NCBI GenBank assembly: GCA_943327755.2 | Contig: CALPYF020000004.1 | Span: 124,001 to 188,000, forward strand | Reading direction: 5' to 3' | DNA: 64,000 bases | Source of the DNA: Deinococcus hopiensis KR-140 | GTDB lineage: Bacteria; Deinococcota; Deinococci; Deinococcales; Deinococcaceae | In this document: piece by piece, positions 1 through 8,614 of the stretch | How the letters are laid out: each line of letters opens with the position of its first letter | How positions within the stretch are numbered: the first letter of the stretch is position 1 | Program-made: the position numbers and the translations under genes | The notes under the pieces: generated by a model | Told to the model about the DNA's origin: nothing | Databases searched by the model: none | What the model saw: only the letters and a program-made list of their open reading frames with translations

Positions 1-589
1 GCGAGAACTCCGCCCGCAGGCGATCCGGCGGCGAGCCGTGCGCCACGCCGCGCCCGCCCCGGCTGCCCTGCAGGGTCACGCCCACCGCACTTTCCGGGTC
101 GGTCAGGGCCAGCACCGTCGCCTGCCCCGGCGCGACATCCACGACCTGACCCACCAGTCCACCCGGCACCGTGACGGGCATGTGGACCCGCACCCCGTCC
201 CGCGCGCCCCGGTTGAGTTCCAGTCGCGCCTGGAGCGGACTGGGGTCCACGCCGATCACCTGCGCGATCGCCAGGGCGTTCGGGGCCTGCGTGGTCGTGA
301 TCACCAGCACCTGTTTCAGGCGGCCCACCTCGCGCGACAGCAGCTCGTTGCGCTGCGTCAGGAGGTCGTTCTCCTTCTGGAGCTGCGTGACCCGCGCCTT
401 CTGATCCCGGTCCTGCATGAGCGTCACGTACGCGCGGCGCACGTTGTCGGCCGCCGTGACCGACAACCGCGTGACCGGCGCCACGCCCGCGCGCAGCGCC
501 ACCGGGGCCACCACCTGAAAGCGCGTCAGGACCATGCTGAGCGCCAGCAGACCCGCGAAGACCGCCAGAATCAACCGCCAGCCCTTCAC
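1..589 (-). CDS. mreC: Rod shape-determining protein MreC (partial, C-terminus outside window)
   Basis: MreC is a bitopic inner-membrane scaffold of the cell-wall elongation complex, linking MreB and MreD to peptidoglycan synthases. The visible N-terminus has a short cytoplasmic start, one hydrophobic segment, then a coiled-coil-like stretch (about residues 60-95, rich in K/E/L/Q) and the beginning of the beta-rich periplasmic domain. The start is GTG at 589, overlapping the maf stop by 4 bp (GTGA), so maf and mreC are translationally coupled, an arrangement common in maf-mreC loci. The stop lies beyond base 1. Deinococcus cells are coccoid or short rods, so the role could be limited to septal or peripheral wall synthesis (inference). 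Confidence 0.85.
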   Translation of the reverse strand, partial: MKGWRLILAVFAGLLALSMVLTRFQVVAPVALRAGVAPVTRLSVTAADNVRRAYVTLMQDRDQKARVTQLQKENDLLTQRNELLSREVGRLKQVLVITTTQAPNALAIAQVIGVDPSPLQARLELNRGARDGVRVHMPVTVPGGLVGQVVDVAPGQATVLALTDPESAVGVTLQGSRGGRGVAHGSPPDRLRAEFS

Positions 590-1203
590 TCGGCCCCGGC
601 CCCCAGCGTGCCCCACACGGGCACCCCCGCCCCGCGCAGCAGGCGCGTCACGACACTCAGCGGGAAGCCCACCACGTTCGAGTACTCACCCTCCAGGCGC
701 TCCACGAGCGCCATGCCCAGCCCCTGGATGCCATACCCGCCCGCCTTGTCCAGCCCCTCGCCGGACGCCGCATAGAACGCGATCTCGTCGGGCAGCAGGG
801 CGCGGAACGTGACTGCCGTGCGCGCCACCTCCACCACCTCCGACCCGCCCGACAGCACCGCGACGCCCGTATACACCTCGTGCGTGCGGCCCGACAGGCG
901 GTGCAGGAACACCTCGTTCTCCTGCGCGGACTCCGGCTTCGCGAGCAGGTCTCCGCCCACCGCGACCACGGTATCCGCCGCGATCACCACAGCGCCCTCC
1001 GCTCCGCGCGCCACCGCGCGGCCCTTCAGGAGCGCCAGTTCCGCCGCCAGTCGCGCCGGGTCCACCTCGCGGCTGTCCTCCGGCTCGCCACTGACCTGCA
1101 CGGTGAACGGCACGCCCAGCCCGGTCAGCAGTTCCCGCCGACGCGGACTGCCCGACGCGAGCACCACCGGCACGCCCGGCGTGCCAGTTTCAACGGGGGT
1201 CAC
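586..1203 (-). CDS. maf: Maf family nucleoside triphosphate pyrophosphatase
   Basis: House-cleaning pyrophosphatase that hydrolyses non-canonical or modified NTPs (dTTP/UTP or m7GTP-type subfamilies); historically called septum formation inhibitor. The 205-residue length is normal. The N-terminal signature VVLASGSPRRRELL and the central VVIAADTVVAVGG and KPESAQE segments (substrate and metal site) are visible, as is the later YxxTGGxxxKAGGYGIQG-type region (EGLDKAGGYGIQG). The start is GTG at 1203, directly after the deoC stop; its own stop overlaps the mreC start. The three genes look like one minus-strand unit. Which subfamily substrate applies cannot be told by eye. Confidence 0.93.
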   Translation of the reverse strand: MTPVETGTPGVPVVLASGSPRRRELLTGLGVPFTVQVSGEPEDSREVDPARLAAELALLKGRAVARGAEGAVVIAADTVVAVGGDLLAKPESAQENEVFLHRLSGRTHEVYTGVAVLSGGSEVVEVARTAVTFRALLPDEIAFYAASGEGLDKAGGYGIQGLGMALVERLEGEYSNVVGFPLSVVTRLLRGAGVPVWGTLGAGAE

Positions 1204-1881
1204 TCAGTACCCCTCGCCCATCCGCTCGCCCGCCACCAGCGCCACGCCACCCGACGTACCCAGGCGTGTCGCCCCGGCCTCGATCATGGCCCGCGCGTCG
1301 TCCGGCGTGCGCACGCCACCCGCCGCCTTGATCTGCACGCGCTCCTGCGCGCCCAGACCCGCGATCACGTCCGCCATCAGGCGCACGTCCTCCAGCGTCG
1401 CGCCGCCCGTGCCGAAGCCCGTGCTCGTCTTCACGAAGTCCGCCCCGGCCCGCACCGACGCCGCCGTCGCCTCCCGCTTCTGCTCATCCGTCAGGAAGCA
1501 CGTCTCGATGATCACCTTCAACACCGTGTCCGGAATCGCGCGGCGCACCGCGCGCACGTCCGCCTCCACCGCGTCCCAGTCGTTCGCCAGCGCCGCGCCG
1601 ATGTGAATCACCATGTCCACCTCGTCCGCACCGGCCTCCACACTCAGGCGGGCCTCCACGGCCTTCTGCTCGGCGCTCACCGCTCCCAGCGGGAATCCAC
1701 ACACGGTCGCCACCTTCACGTCCGACCCCGCCAGTTCTGCCTTCGCCAGCGGAATGAACACCGGGTTGAGGCACACGGCGAAGAACGAGTTGTCACGCGC
1801 CTCGGCGCACAGTTTCACGATGTCCGCGCGGGTGGCGGTGGGCTTCAGGAGGGTATGGTCGATGAACGAGGACAGCTTCAC
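1204..1881 (-). CDS. deoC: Deoxyribose-phosphate aldolase
   Basis: Cytoplasmic class I aldolase splitting 2-deoxyribose-5-phosphate into glyceraldehyde-3-phosphate and acetaldehyde, the last step of deoxynucleoside salvage. The 225-residue TIM barrel carries the DFVKTSTGFG motif with the Schiff-base Lys151, proton-relay Asp89 (DEVDMVIHIG) and Lys185 in VQIKAAGGVRT. Start GTG at 1881. A -10-like TATTCT (1889-1894, minus strand) lies 7 nt before the start with no Shine-Dalgarno, so the mRNA is probably leaderless. It leads the unit deoC-maf-mreC. DNA-fragment recycling fits a radiation-resistant lifestyle, but that link is inference. Confidence 0.95.
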   Translation of the reverse strand: MKLSSFIDHTLLKPTATRADIVKLCAEARDNSFFAVCLNPVFIPLAKAELAGSDVKVATVCGFPLGAVSAEQKAVEARLSVEAGADEVDMVIHIGAALANDWDAVEADVRAVRRAIPDTVLKVIIETCFLTDEQKREATAASVRAGADFVKTSTGFGTGGATLEDVRLMADVIAGLGAQERVQIKAAGGVRTPDDARAMIEAGATRLGTSGGVALVAGERMGEGY

Positions 1882-2054
1882 GCCCCCCAGAATACCCCCC
1901 CCAGCCTAAGAAAGATTGAGCAGAAAGGAGGAGAGGAAACAGGCAGGAGGCGGTCCTGCTCAGCGGTCATTCCCGCAGAGTGACGGGGCTGTACCGGGGC
2001 GGCACTTGGGTGACCCGTGTGGTGAAGAGGGGGCGCTGTGGGGTCTTCTCCGCT

Positions 2055-2097
2055 TATACTTGAACTCAGTTCAATTTCTGAGTTCTGCCCTGGAGGT
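2055..2097 (+). promoter_or_regulatory. Promoter with palindromic operator candidate and strong RBS before the hotdog gene
   Basis: A -10-like TATACT (2055-2060) is followed directly by the perfect palindrome TTGAACTCAGTTCAA (2060-2074; 7-bp arms, 1-bp centre) and by a strong Shine-Dalgarno GGAGGT (2092-2097) 7 nt before ATG 2105. The palindrome would cover the transcription start, where a TetR- or MarR-like repressor could act. The binding protein is not identified. No convincing -35 is seen. The rest of 1882-2104 holds only the deoC -10 box and purine-rich sequence without an ORF I would support. Confidence 0.45.
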
Positions 2098-2104
2098 TTT
2101 ACCC

Positions 2105-2590
2105 ATGACCCAAGCTGCCACCCTGCCCGCTTTCGCCGTCGCCGCCGTGAAGAAGGCCCTGCACGACATTCCCATGAACGCCACGGTCGGCGTGCAGATC
2201 ACGGACGTGGGGGTGGGCTGGGCGACCGGGGAGGCGCCGGATACCGCGCCGTTCCGCAACCACCTGGGCACCATTCACGCAGGCGTGCAGTTCCTGCTGG
2301 CCGAGGCCGTGAGTGGCGCGGCGTTCGCGGGGGCGTTCGCGGCGCAGCTCTCGGGCGCGGTGCCGCTGATCGAGAAGCTGGAAACGCACTACGTGAACCG
2401 CGCCGTGGGTGACCTGACCGCGCGGGCCGAGGCGGCGGACGCGGCGCAGATCGCGGCGGCCCACGCGGAGTTCGCGGCGGACGGTCGCGCGCGACTGATC
2501 GTCAACGTGACCGTGCAGGACGGTGAGGGCAAGGACGTGATGCGTGCCGTCGCCCACTGGTACCTCCGCGCCCGCCCGCAGGCGAAGTGA
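2105..2590 (+). CDS. DUF4442 / hotdog-fold thioesterase-like protein
   Basis: 161-residue single-domain protein resembling the DUF4442/YiiD C-terminal hotdog family, probably acting on acyl-CoA or acyl-ACP thioesters. Seen: a central helix region NHLGTIHAGVQFLLAEAVSG, which matches the hotdog helix with its typical HxG element, followed by alternating beta strands (AVPLIEKLETHYVNRAVG and RLIVNVTVQDGEGKDVMRAVAHWYL). The ATG at 2105 is chosen for its GGAGGT 7 nt upstream; an upstream in-frame extension to 1916 has no family similarity. It stands alone with its own promoter. The substrate is unknown; PaaI-type aromatic thioesters or long-chain acyl-CoA are both possible. Confidence 0.75.
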   Translation: MTQAATLPAFAVAAVKKALHDIPMNATVGVQITDVGVGWATGEAPDTAPFRNHLGTIHAGVQFLLAEAVSGAAFAGAFAAQLSGAVPLIEKLETHYVNRAVGDLTARAEAADAAQIAAAHAEFAADGRARLIVNVTVQDGEGKDVMRAVAHWYLRARPQAK

Positions 2591-2593
2591 TCG

Positions 2594-2644
2594 GGGGAGT
2601 GGGGAGTGGATCGGAGGCCAGCCACGGTCCACTCCCCACTCCCC
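2594..2644. repeat. Perfect 17-bp inverted repeat between two plus-strand genes
   Basis: GGGGAGTGGGGAGTGGA (2594-2610) and its exact reverse complement (2628-2644) flank a 17-nt loop. Each arm contains the direct repeat GGGGAGT. No U-tract follows, so it is not a classical intrinsic terminator, but it lies exactly between the stop of the hotdog gene (2590) and the -10 box of the next gene (2664), where transcription would be expected to end. Confidence 0.7.
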
Positions 2645-2675
2645 GCGCGGAGCGCAAGTGCTCTACCCTGCTCGC

Positions 2676-3091
2676 ATGACTGTGTTGCTGCTGGATCACG
2701 TGGCGATCGCGACTCCTGATCTGGAGGCGGGTTCGGCGCCGTACGTGGCGCTGGGCCTGCACCCGGAGGGGCCGGATGAGGTGGTGGAGGGTCAGGGCGT
2801 GCGCGTCCGGGCGTTCCAGGTGGGGGAGACCCTGATCGAACTGCTGATGCCCACGCGGGAGGACAGTCCTATAGCTGGGTTCCTGGCGCGCAGGGGGCCG
2901 GGGCTGCATCACACGGCGTACCGCGTGGCGGACCTGGACGCCGAGATGGCGCGCCTGCGTGCGCAGGGGGCGCGGTTCCTGAGTGACACGCCCGCGCCGG
3001 GCCGGGCGGGGTCGCGCGTGGCGTTCCTGCACCCGAAGTGGGGCGAGGGGACCCTGATCGAACTGGTCGAGCATCCGCAGGGCGGGCACGC

Positions 3092-3095
<4 letters not shown>
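2676..3095 (+). CDS. VOC-family protein, methylmalonyl-CoA epimerase-like
   Basis: 139-residue vicinal-oxygen-chelate protein. The paired beta-alpha-beta-beta-beta halves carry metal-ligand positions of methylmalonyl-CoA epimerase: His in LLDHVAIA near the N-terminus, His in GPGLHHTAYRV, and Glu in GTLIELVEH at the C-terminus. Epimerases convert (S)- to (R)-methylmalonyl-CoA in propionate and odd-chain fatty-acid breakdown; a MeaB chaperone gene for the partner mutase is elsewhere in this window (44223), which supports the role. A TACCCT -10 box (2664-2669) sits 6 nt before ATG 2676 without a Shine-Dalgarno, suggesting a leaderless message. Its stop overlaps the next gene by 4 bp. Confidence 0.8.
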
Positions 3096-3469
<374 letters not shown>

Positions 3470-3523
3470 ACCTCGCATGGCGCGTCGCAGTTCTGTCAGA
3501 CGGGCTCGGGTAGGCTCGCGGGC

Positions 3524-4468
3524 ATGACCGCACCGACCCTTCCGCCCGCGCAGGCCAGCCACGTGGCGGCGCTGCACGCGGCCCTCACGCAACTGGACGG
3601 GGTGATCCTCGGGAAGGGCCCGCAGATCCGGCTGGCCGTCGCGTGCCTGCTCGCGCGCGGGCACCTGCTCATCGAGGACCAGCCCGGCGTGGGCAAGACC
3701 ACGCTGGCGCAGGCCCTGGCGCGCACCTGCGGCCTGCACTTCCGCCGGGTGCAGTTCACGGCGGACCTGCTGCCCGCCGACCTGACCGGCGTGAGCGTCT
3801 GGGACGCGCCGAGCAGCGCGTTCCGGTTCGTGGAGGGGCCGGTGTTCAGCGAGCTGCTCCTCGCGGACGAGATCAACCGCGCCACGCCCCGCACGCAGGG
3901 CGCCCTGCTGGAAGCCATGGAGGAGCGGCAGGTCTCGGAGGGCGGCGTGACCCGGCCCCTGCCGGAGCCGTTTTTCGTGATCGCCACGCAGAACCCGGCG
4001 GCGTTCGTGGGCACCAGCCCCCTGCCCGAAGCGCAGCTGGACCGCTTCCTGATGACCGTCACGCTGGGCTACCCGGACGTGCGTGCCGAGCGGCAACTGC
4101 TGGAAACCGGGGGCCGCAGTCTGTCCGTCCGCGAACTGCCGGCCGTGCTGAACGCGGGCACGCTGATCGCCATGCAGGCCGAGGTGGACGCCGTGCACGT
4201 CGCCGGACCGCTGCTGGACTACCTGCAGCTCCTGGCGCGCGCGACCCGTGAGCACCCGGGCCTGACGACCGGCCTCAGCCCGCGCGGACTGCTGGCGCTG
4301 CTGGCGGGCGCGCGCGCCTGGGCGTACCTGCACGGGCGCGGCATGGTCCTGCCGGAGGACGTGCAGGCGGTGTTCGCTCCGCTGGCCACGCACCGCCTGA
4401 GCGCCCGCGCGGGTGTGAGCGTCCCCGATGTGATCGGGCGCCTGCTGCGCGAGACGCCCATTCCCTGA
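3524..4468 (+). CDS. MoxR-family AAA+ ATPase
   Basis: 314-residue AAA+ chaperone-like ATPase of the MoxR family, which helps assemble or activate partner proteins with VWA or DUF58 domains. Seen: Walker A in EDQPGVGKTTLAQALA (about residues 45-60), Walker B in LLLADEINRATPRTQGALLE, sensor 1 in VIATQNP and the C-terminal AAA lid. A TAGGCT -10 box (3511-3516) lies 7 nt before ATG 3524, again a leaderless layout. Its stop overlaps the ATG of the DUF58-transglutaminase gene (TGATG), a textbook MoxR-DUF58-TgpA operon order. Confidence 0.95.
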   Translation: MTAPTLPPAQASHVAALHAALTQLDGVILGKGPQIRLAVACLLARGHLLIEDQPGVGKTTLAQALARTCGLHFRRVQFTADLLPADLTGVSVWDAPSSAFRFVEGPVFSELLLADEINRATPRTQGALLEAMEERQVSEGGVTRPLPEPFFVIATQNPAAFVGTSPLPEAQLDRFLMTVTLGYPDVRAERQLLETGGRSLSVRELPAVLNAGTLIAMQAEVDAVHVAGPLLDYLQLLARATREHPGLTTGLSPRGLLALLAGARAWAYLHGRGMVLPEDVQAVFAPLATHRLSARAGVSVPDVIGRLLRETPIP

Positions 4469-7350
4469 TGATCCGTCCGGACCGACCGCCAGCCGGGACG
4501 GTGACGCTGCGCGCGTGGCCGACGGGCTTCGGCGCAGCGTTCCTCGCGCTGATCGTCCTGACGCTGATCGGCTGCGTGAACTACGCCCTGAGCCTCGGGT
4601 ACGGCCTGACATTCCTGCTGGGCGGCGTGTGGGTGCTCGCGGCGGGGCAGGCGCTGCGCGCGGCGCGGGACCTGACGGTCGGGGTGCAGGCGCGCGGGCC
4701 GGTCCGGTCGGGCACGCCGCTGCCCGTGCAGGTGCAGGTGCGCGGCGGGCGCGGCGGCGTGCTGCGCGTCGCCCTGCACGCCCCCTTCGACGTGGTGAGC
4801 GGCAGCGTGACGCTGGAGGACGCGGCAGGCACCCTAAACCTGACCGTCCCCACCGCCGCGCGCGGCCCGCTGGAGGTCCGCGTGACGCTGCGCGCCCTGG
4901 ACCGCCTGGGCCTGTGGCAGGTGCGCCTGCCCGACCCGGCCCCCGTGACGGTCCTGATCCACCCCCGCGCGGAGGAGGGCGCGCCGCCCCCACCCACCCG
5001 GAGCGTGCCGGGCAGCGGCGAGGGCGCGGGCCGCGCGCCCGGCGACGAGGAATTCGCGGGCCTGCGCCCCTACCAGACCGGCGACTCGCCCCGGCAGGTG
5101 TCGTTGCGGCACGTGGCCCGCACCGGGCAGCTCCTGACCCGCGAGACGGACGCCGCGCAGGGCAGCGCCCGGCGCCTGGACTGGCAGGACGCCCCCGGCG
5201 ACCCGGAAGCCCGCGCCGCGCGCCTGACCGCCTGGGTGGACGCCCTGCACGCCCGCGCAGACAGCTACGCCCTGCACCTCCCGGGCGAGGTGGTCGCGCC
5301 GGGCAGCGGCGAGCCACAGCGGCAGGCGGCCCTGAACGCCCTGGCCCTGCACGACCCGCCCACCCTGGCCAGCCTCGCGCCCCCGGCCCGGAACCGTCCC
5401 GGCGCCCGACCGGCGCCGCTGCCGGGCGAGGCCCTCACGTGGACGCTGCTGGCCCTGGCCGTCACCCTGGCCCCCGGGGTGCTGCGCCAGCCGTGGTGGC
5501 TGAGCCTGCTGATCGCCGCGCTGCTGGGCCACTCGCTGCTGCGCGCCCGCCGCGACGCGATCCGGCCCCTGCCGACGTGGCTGCTGGCGCTGCTGGCCGT
5601 GGCGGGCGGCGCGGCCCTGAACGCCACGTACGGCACGCTGCTGGGTCGCGACGCAGGCACCGCGTTCCTGGCCCTGCTGGCCGCCCTGAAAACCGCTGAG
5701 AGTCACGCCCGGCGGGATCAGGCGGTCCTGACGCTGCTGGGCCTGTTCGTCACGAGTACCGCCTTCTTCTTCAGCCAGGGCCCCCTGACCGCGCTGTACG
5801 CCGTCCTGAGCGCCGCGCTGCTCCTGACGGCCGCCACCACGCGCCTGGGCACCCCGCCGCCCCTGACTCGCGCCAGCCTGACCGGACGGCTGAGCCGCAC
5901 CGTGCGCGTCCTGACCCTGAGCGCACCGCTGACGCTGGCGCTGTTCGTGCTCGTGCCCCGCCCGGACGGCCCGCTGTGGCAGCTGCCGGTGCAGGGCCAG
6001 AACCTGACCGGCCTGGGCTCGGAGGTCAGCGCCGGGTCCTTCACGAACCTCGCGCAGAACCCGGCGGTGGCCTTCCGCGCGGACTTCCGCGGCGCGGTCC
6101 CCCCGCCGGCCGAGCGGTACTGGCGCGGCCCGGTCCTGGAAGCCTTCGACGGTCTGAAATGGCAGCAGGTGCGCGGCAGTGTCCCCACCCCCAGCGTCGA
6201 GGCGACCGGCGCGCCCCTCACCTACGACCTCACGCTGGAACCCAGCGGCACGCCCTGGCTGCTGGCCCTGGAGACCGTGGTGCGTGTCCCGCAGGGAGCG
6301 TTCATCACGAGCGGCTTCCAGGCGTTCACGCCCCGCCCGGTCGCCACGCGCCGCCGCGTGACCCTGGTCAGCCAGCCCGCGCGAGTGGGCCGCCAGGAGA
6401 ACGGGGACCGCCTGCGCTTCGACACGCTGCTCCCGCAGGGGCAGAATCCCCGCACGCTGGCCCTGGCGCAGCAGTGGGCGGACCTGCCCCCGGCGCGGCG
6501 CGTGCAGGCCGCACTGGACCACCTGAAGACCGGCGGCTTCACGTACGCCCTTAACCCCCCGTTGCTGCCCGAGGAGAACCGCACGGACGCCTTCCTGTTC
6601 GGCAGCCGCCAGGGCTTCTGCGAGCACTACGCCAGCGCCTTCGCGGTCCTGATGCGCGCCGCCGGACTGAGCGCCCGCGTGATCACCGGGTACCTGGGCG
6701 GCGAACTGAACCCCGACGGGAACTACCTGATCGTCCGCCAGCAGGACGCCCACGCCTGGACAGAGGTGTGGCTGCCCGGCCAGGGCTGGGTGCGGGTGGA
6801 CCCGACCGCCGTGATCGCCCCGGCGCGCGTAAACGCCGACCTGCGCACCGCCCTGACGCAACCCGCGGCCAGCGCCGCCCGGCCCCGCAGCGGCCTGGAC
6901 CGCCTGCGCCTGCGCCTGGACGCATGGCAGAACCGCTGGAACACCGTCGTCGTCGAGTACGACGGCCAGCGCCAGACGGCGCTGCTGACCCGCCTGGGCA
7001 TCACGGGTGGCGAGGGGGTCCTGTGGTGGCTGCTGCTGCCCGCCCTGGCCGTGACCCTGCTCCCGGCGTACGCCTGGACGCGCCGCGCCGCGCCCCCCGC
7101 CAACCCCGCCCGGCGCCTGTGGCACGACCTGACCCGCGCCGTCGGCGCCCCACAGCACCCCGGCGAGACGCCCGGCGCGTACGCGCAGCGGCAGGCCACC
7201 GAGCACCCCCACCTGGGAGGCGCGCTGCGCGAGGCCGCCCGCGCCTACGGGCAGGCCCGCTACGCGCCGGGACCGCCCGACGCCGCGCTGCGCGACCTGC
7301 GCGCCGCCGTGCGGCAGGTGCGGAGCCTGCGTCACCGTGCCCGCCGCTGA
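4468..7350 (+). CDS. DUF58 - transglutaminase (TgpA/DUF3488) fusion protein
   Basis: 960-residue membrane protein that joins two proteins usually encoded separately. Residues about 10-60 form two membrane helices, 65-170 a beta-rich region, and 185-290 a DUF58 domain with EFAGLRPYQTGDSPRQVSLRH. Residues about 310-500 hold a second multi-helix membrane block (DUF3488/TgpA), 510-830 a periplasmic transglutaminase-like domain with catalytic Cys718 (QGFCEHYAS), His762 (DAHAWTEVW) and Asp778 (VRVDPTAV), then another helix and a DUF4129-like cytoplasmic tail. TgpA proteins are thought to act on the cell envelope. The upstream MoxR gene overlaps by 1 bp. The physical fusion ensures 1:1 stoichiometry (inference). 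Confidence 0.9.
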   Translation: MIRPDRPPAGTVTLRAWPTGFGAAFLALIVLTLIGCVNYALSLGYGLTFLLGGVWVLAAGQALRAARDLTVGVQARGPVRSGTPLPVQVQVRGGRGGVLRVALHAPFDVVSGSVTLEDAAGTLNLTVPTAARGPLEVRVTLRALDRLGLWQVRLPDPAPVTVLIHPRAEEGAPPPPTRSVPGSGEGAGRAPGDEEFAGLRPYQTGDSPRQVSLRHVARTGQLLTRETDAAQGSARRLDWQDAPGDPEARAARLTAWVDALHARADSYALHLPGEVVAPGSGEPQRQAALNALALHDPPTLASLAPPARNRPGARPAPLPGEALTWTLLALAVTLAPGVLRQPWWLSLLIAALLGHSLLRARRDAIRPLPTWLLALLAVAGGAALNATYGTLLGRDAGTAFLALLAALKTAESHARRDQAVLTLLGLFVTSTAFFFSQGPLTALYAVLSAALLLTAATTRLGTPPPLTRASLTGRLSRTVRVLTLSAPLTLALFVLVPRPDGPLWQLPVQGQNLTGLGSEVSAGSFTNLAQNPAVAFRADFRGAVPPPAERYWRGPVLEAFDGLKWQQVRGSVPTPSVEATGAPLTYDLTLEPSGTPWLLALETVVRVPQGAFITSGFQAFTPRPVATRRRVTLVSQPARVGRQENGDRLRFDTLLPQGQNPRTLALAQQWADLPPARRVQAALDHLKTGGFTYALNPPLLPEENRTDAFLFGSRQGFCEHYASAFAVLMRAAGLSARVITGYLGGELNPDGNYLIVRQQDAHAWTEVWLPGQGWVRVDPTAVIAPARVNADLRTALTQPAASAARPRSGLDRLRLRLDAWQNRWNTVVVEYDGQRQTALLTRLGITGGEGVLWWLLLPALAVTLLPAYAWTRRAAPPANPARRLWHDLTRAVGAPQHPGETPGAYAQRQATEHPHLGGALREAARAYGQARYAPGPPDAALRDLRAAVRQVRSLRHRARR

Positions 7351-7369
7351 CGTCGCGTAGCATGGAGGC

Positions 7370-7864
7370 GTGAACGTGCTGAAAGCTGTCCTGTCCGCCA
7401 TCGCTGGCCTCGCCGCCGCTCTGATCGCCTACAGCGCCTTCTACGTGCGTGGCGATCTGGGTGGCGTGATGGGCTACCTGCGGGCCCGCGGCGCCCTGCG
7501 GCGACTGCGCGAGGACGGCACGCCCGAACAGATCAGCGCCGCGCAGGCCCAGCTGCACGCGCTGGGGCAGCAGGTGGGCGACCCGGCCTTCGCGGGCCAG
7601 CTGATCCCACTGGCGCTGCTGATCGGCGCGCTCGTCGCCGGACTGGTCTGGTGGGCCTTCACGCGCCGCCAGCAGGACGCACCCCGCCTCGACATCCAGG
7701 AGCGCATGGTCTACCGGCTGGCGCACCGGCTGGGCGGCCACTTCACGCTGGACGACCTGAGCGCCCGCAGCCCCCTGACCGAGGAGCAGGCCCGCGCCGC
7801 CACCACCCGCCTGCTGGACCTGGGCCGCCTCACCCGCGACGGCGACACGTTCCGGTTGAGCTGA
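7370..7864 (+). CDS. Small membrane protein with C-terminal winged-helix-like domain
   Basis: No family recognised. The 164 residues show an N-terminal membrane segment (about 4-24), a charged helical middle, a second membrane segment (FAGQLIPLALLIGALVAGLVWWAF) and a cytoplasmic tail starting at QDAPRLDIQERMVYRLAHRLGG whose LSARSPLTEEQARAATTRLLDLGRL and short hairpin look like a winged helix. GTG 7370 is chosen because TAGCAT (7358-7363) stands 6 nt before it, as in many leaderless genes here. Alternatively GGAGG (7364-7368) would serve the in-frame GTG at 7376. It follows the MoxR/transglutaminase pair by 19 bp. Confidence 0.7.
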   Translation: MNVLKAVLSAIAGLAAALIAYSAFYVRGDLGGVMGYLRARGALRRLREDGTPEQISAAQAQLHALGQQVGDPAFAGQLIPLALLIGALVAGLVWWAFTRRQQDAPRLDIQERMVYRLAHRLGGHFTLDDLSARSPLTEEQARAATTRLLDLGRLTRDGDTFRLS

Positions 7865-7868
7865 CGTG

Positions 7869-8282
7869 ATGGACCCCGACCCCACCCTGAGCGCGCTGCT
7901 GCGCCGCGTGAACCGCGACCCCGCGCAGGGCCTCCAGGCGGCCCTGGACGCCGTGTCCGGCCAGCCGCACCCGCGCGTCGCCGCCATCGCCGCGCACCTG
8001 AGCGCCACCAAGCGCGACCTCTGGACCCGCATCGCCCACGCGACCGGCACGCCCACCCCACCCGACGACGCGGGCCTGCACACCCTCCTGACCTGGGAGG
8101 AGGAGGCCTGCGCCGCCCTGAGCGCCGCGCAACTGGACGTGACTGTCCCCCCAGCCGACCCGGCCAGCGCCGGGGGCGAACCCCCCATGACCGTCGCCGC
8201 GCTGCTGCGCCTGAACGCCGCGCTAACCACGGGCCGCGCCGCGCAGATCCGCCGCCTCGCGGCGCAGCCCCGGATCGCCTGA
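7869..8282 (+). CDS. Hypothetical protein, all-helical
   Basis: 137 residues, mostly helical by eye, with segments HPRVAAIAAHLSATKRDLWTRIAHATG and GEPPMTVAALLRLNAALTTGRAAQIRRLA that recall a small four-helix bundle of the DinB kind, but no metal-binding histidine triad can be assigned, so no function is claimed. The start is ATG 7869; an in-frame GTG at 7866 is equally possible. It begins 4 bp after the preceding stop and is probably cotranscribed with the MoxR operon. High GC at third positions matches its neighbours, supporting real coding. Confidence 0.6.
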   Translation: MDPDPTLSALLRRVNRDPAQGLQAALDAVSGQPHPRVAAIAAHLSATKRDLWTRIAHATGTPTPPDDAGLHTLLTWEEEACAALSAAQLDVTVPPADPASAGGEPPMTVAALLRLNAALTTGRAAQIRRLAAQPRIA

Positions 8283-8289
8283 GCCCCCC

Positions 8290-8589
8290 ATGCCCCGGGA
8301 ACGCCCCTTCCTGACCGAGCCCGCCCCCGAGGGCACGCGCGGCAGCGGCCCGGTCCCGGACGCGCTGTTCGACCTGGCCGTGAACCGCGCCGCCGCCGCC
8401 CTGCGCGGCCTACGCCCCGCCCGGCCCGAAGCGGCGCTGGCCGCGTGGCACGCCCGCACGCGCTTCGCCCGCCGCGTGCCGCTGGACGCCGTTCAGGCGG
8501 CCCTCGCCGGGCAACCTCAGGGCGTCGAGTCGCACTGGGCGGGCGGCCCCGCCGGGAGCTGGCAGCCGGGCCGCGCCCCGTTCCCCTGA
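8290..8589 (+). CDS. Hypothetical small protein
   Basis: 99 residues, Arg/Ala/Pro-rich, no recognised family. The middle (PDALFDLAVNRAAAALRGL and PLDAVQAALAGQP) could form short amphipathic helices; both ends look disordered. It starts 7 bp after the previous stop and keeps the codon style of the upstream genes, so it may be the last gene of the MoxR operon. Convergent pcp ends at 8615. No terminator hairpin is obvious in 8590-8614. It could be a lineage-specific gene or an over-called ORF. Confidence 0.45.
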   Translation: MPRERPFLTEPAPEGTRGSGPVPDALFDLAVNRAAAALRGLRPARPEAALAAWHARTRFARRVPLDAVQAALAGQPQGVESHWAGGPAGSWQPGRAPFP

Positions 8590-8614
8590 AGCTCCCTCTG
8601 ACCTGAAGTCCGCG

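Noticed and set aside
4834..7401. 855-codon minus-strand open frame
   Set aside because: Antisense to the transglutaminase fusion, whose catalytic residues prove the plus strand is coding.
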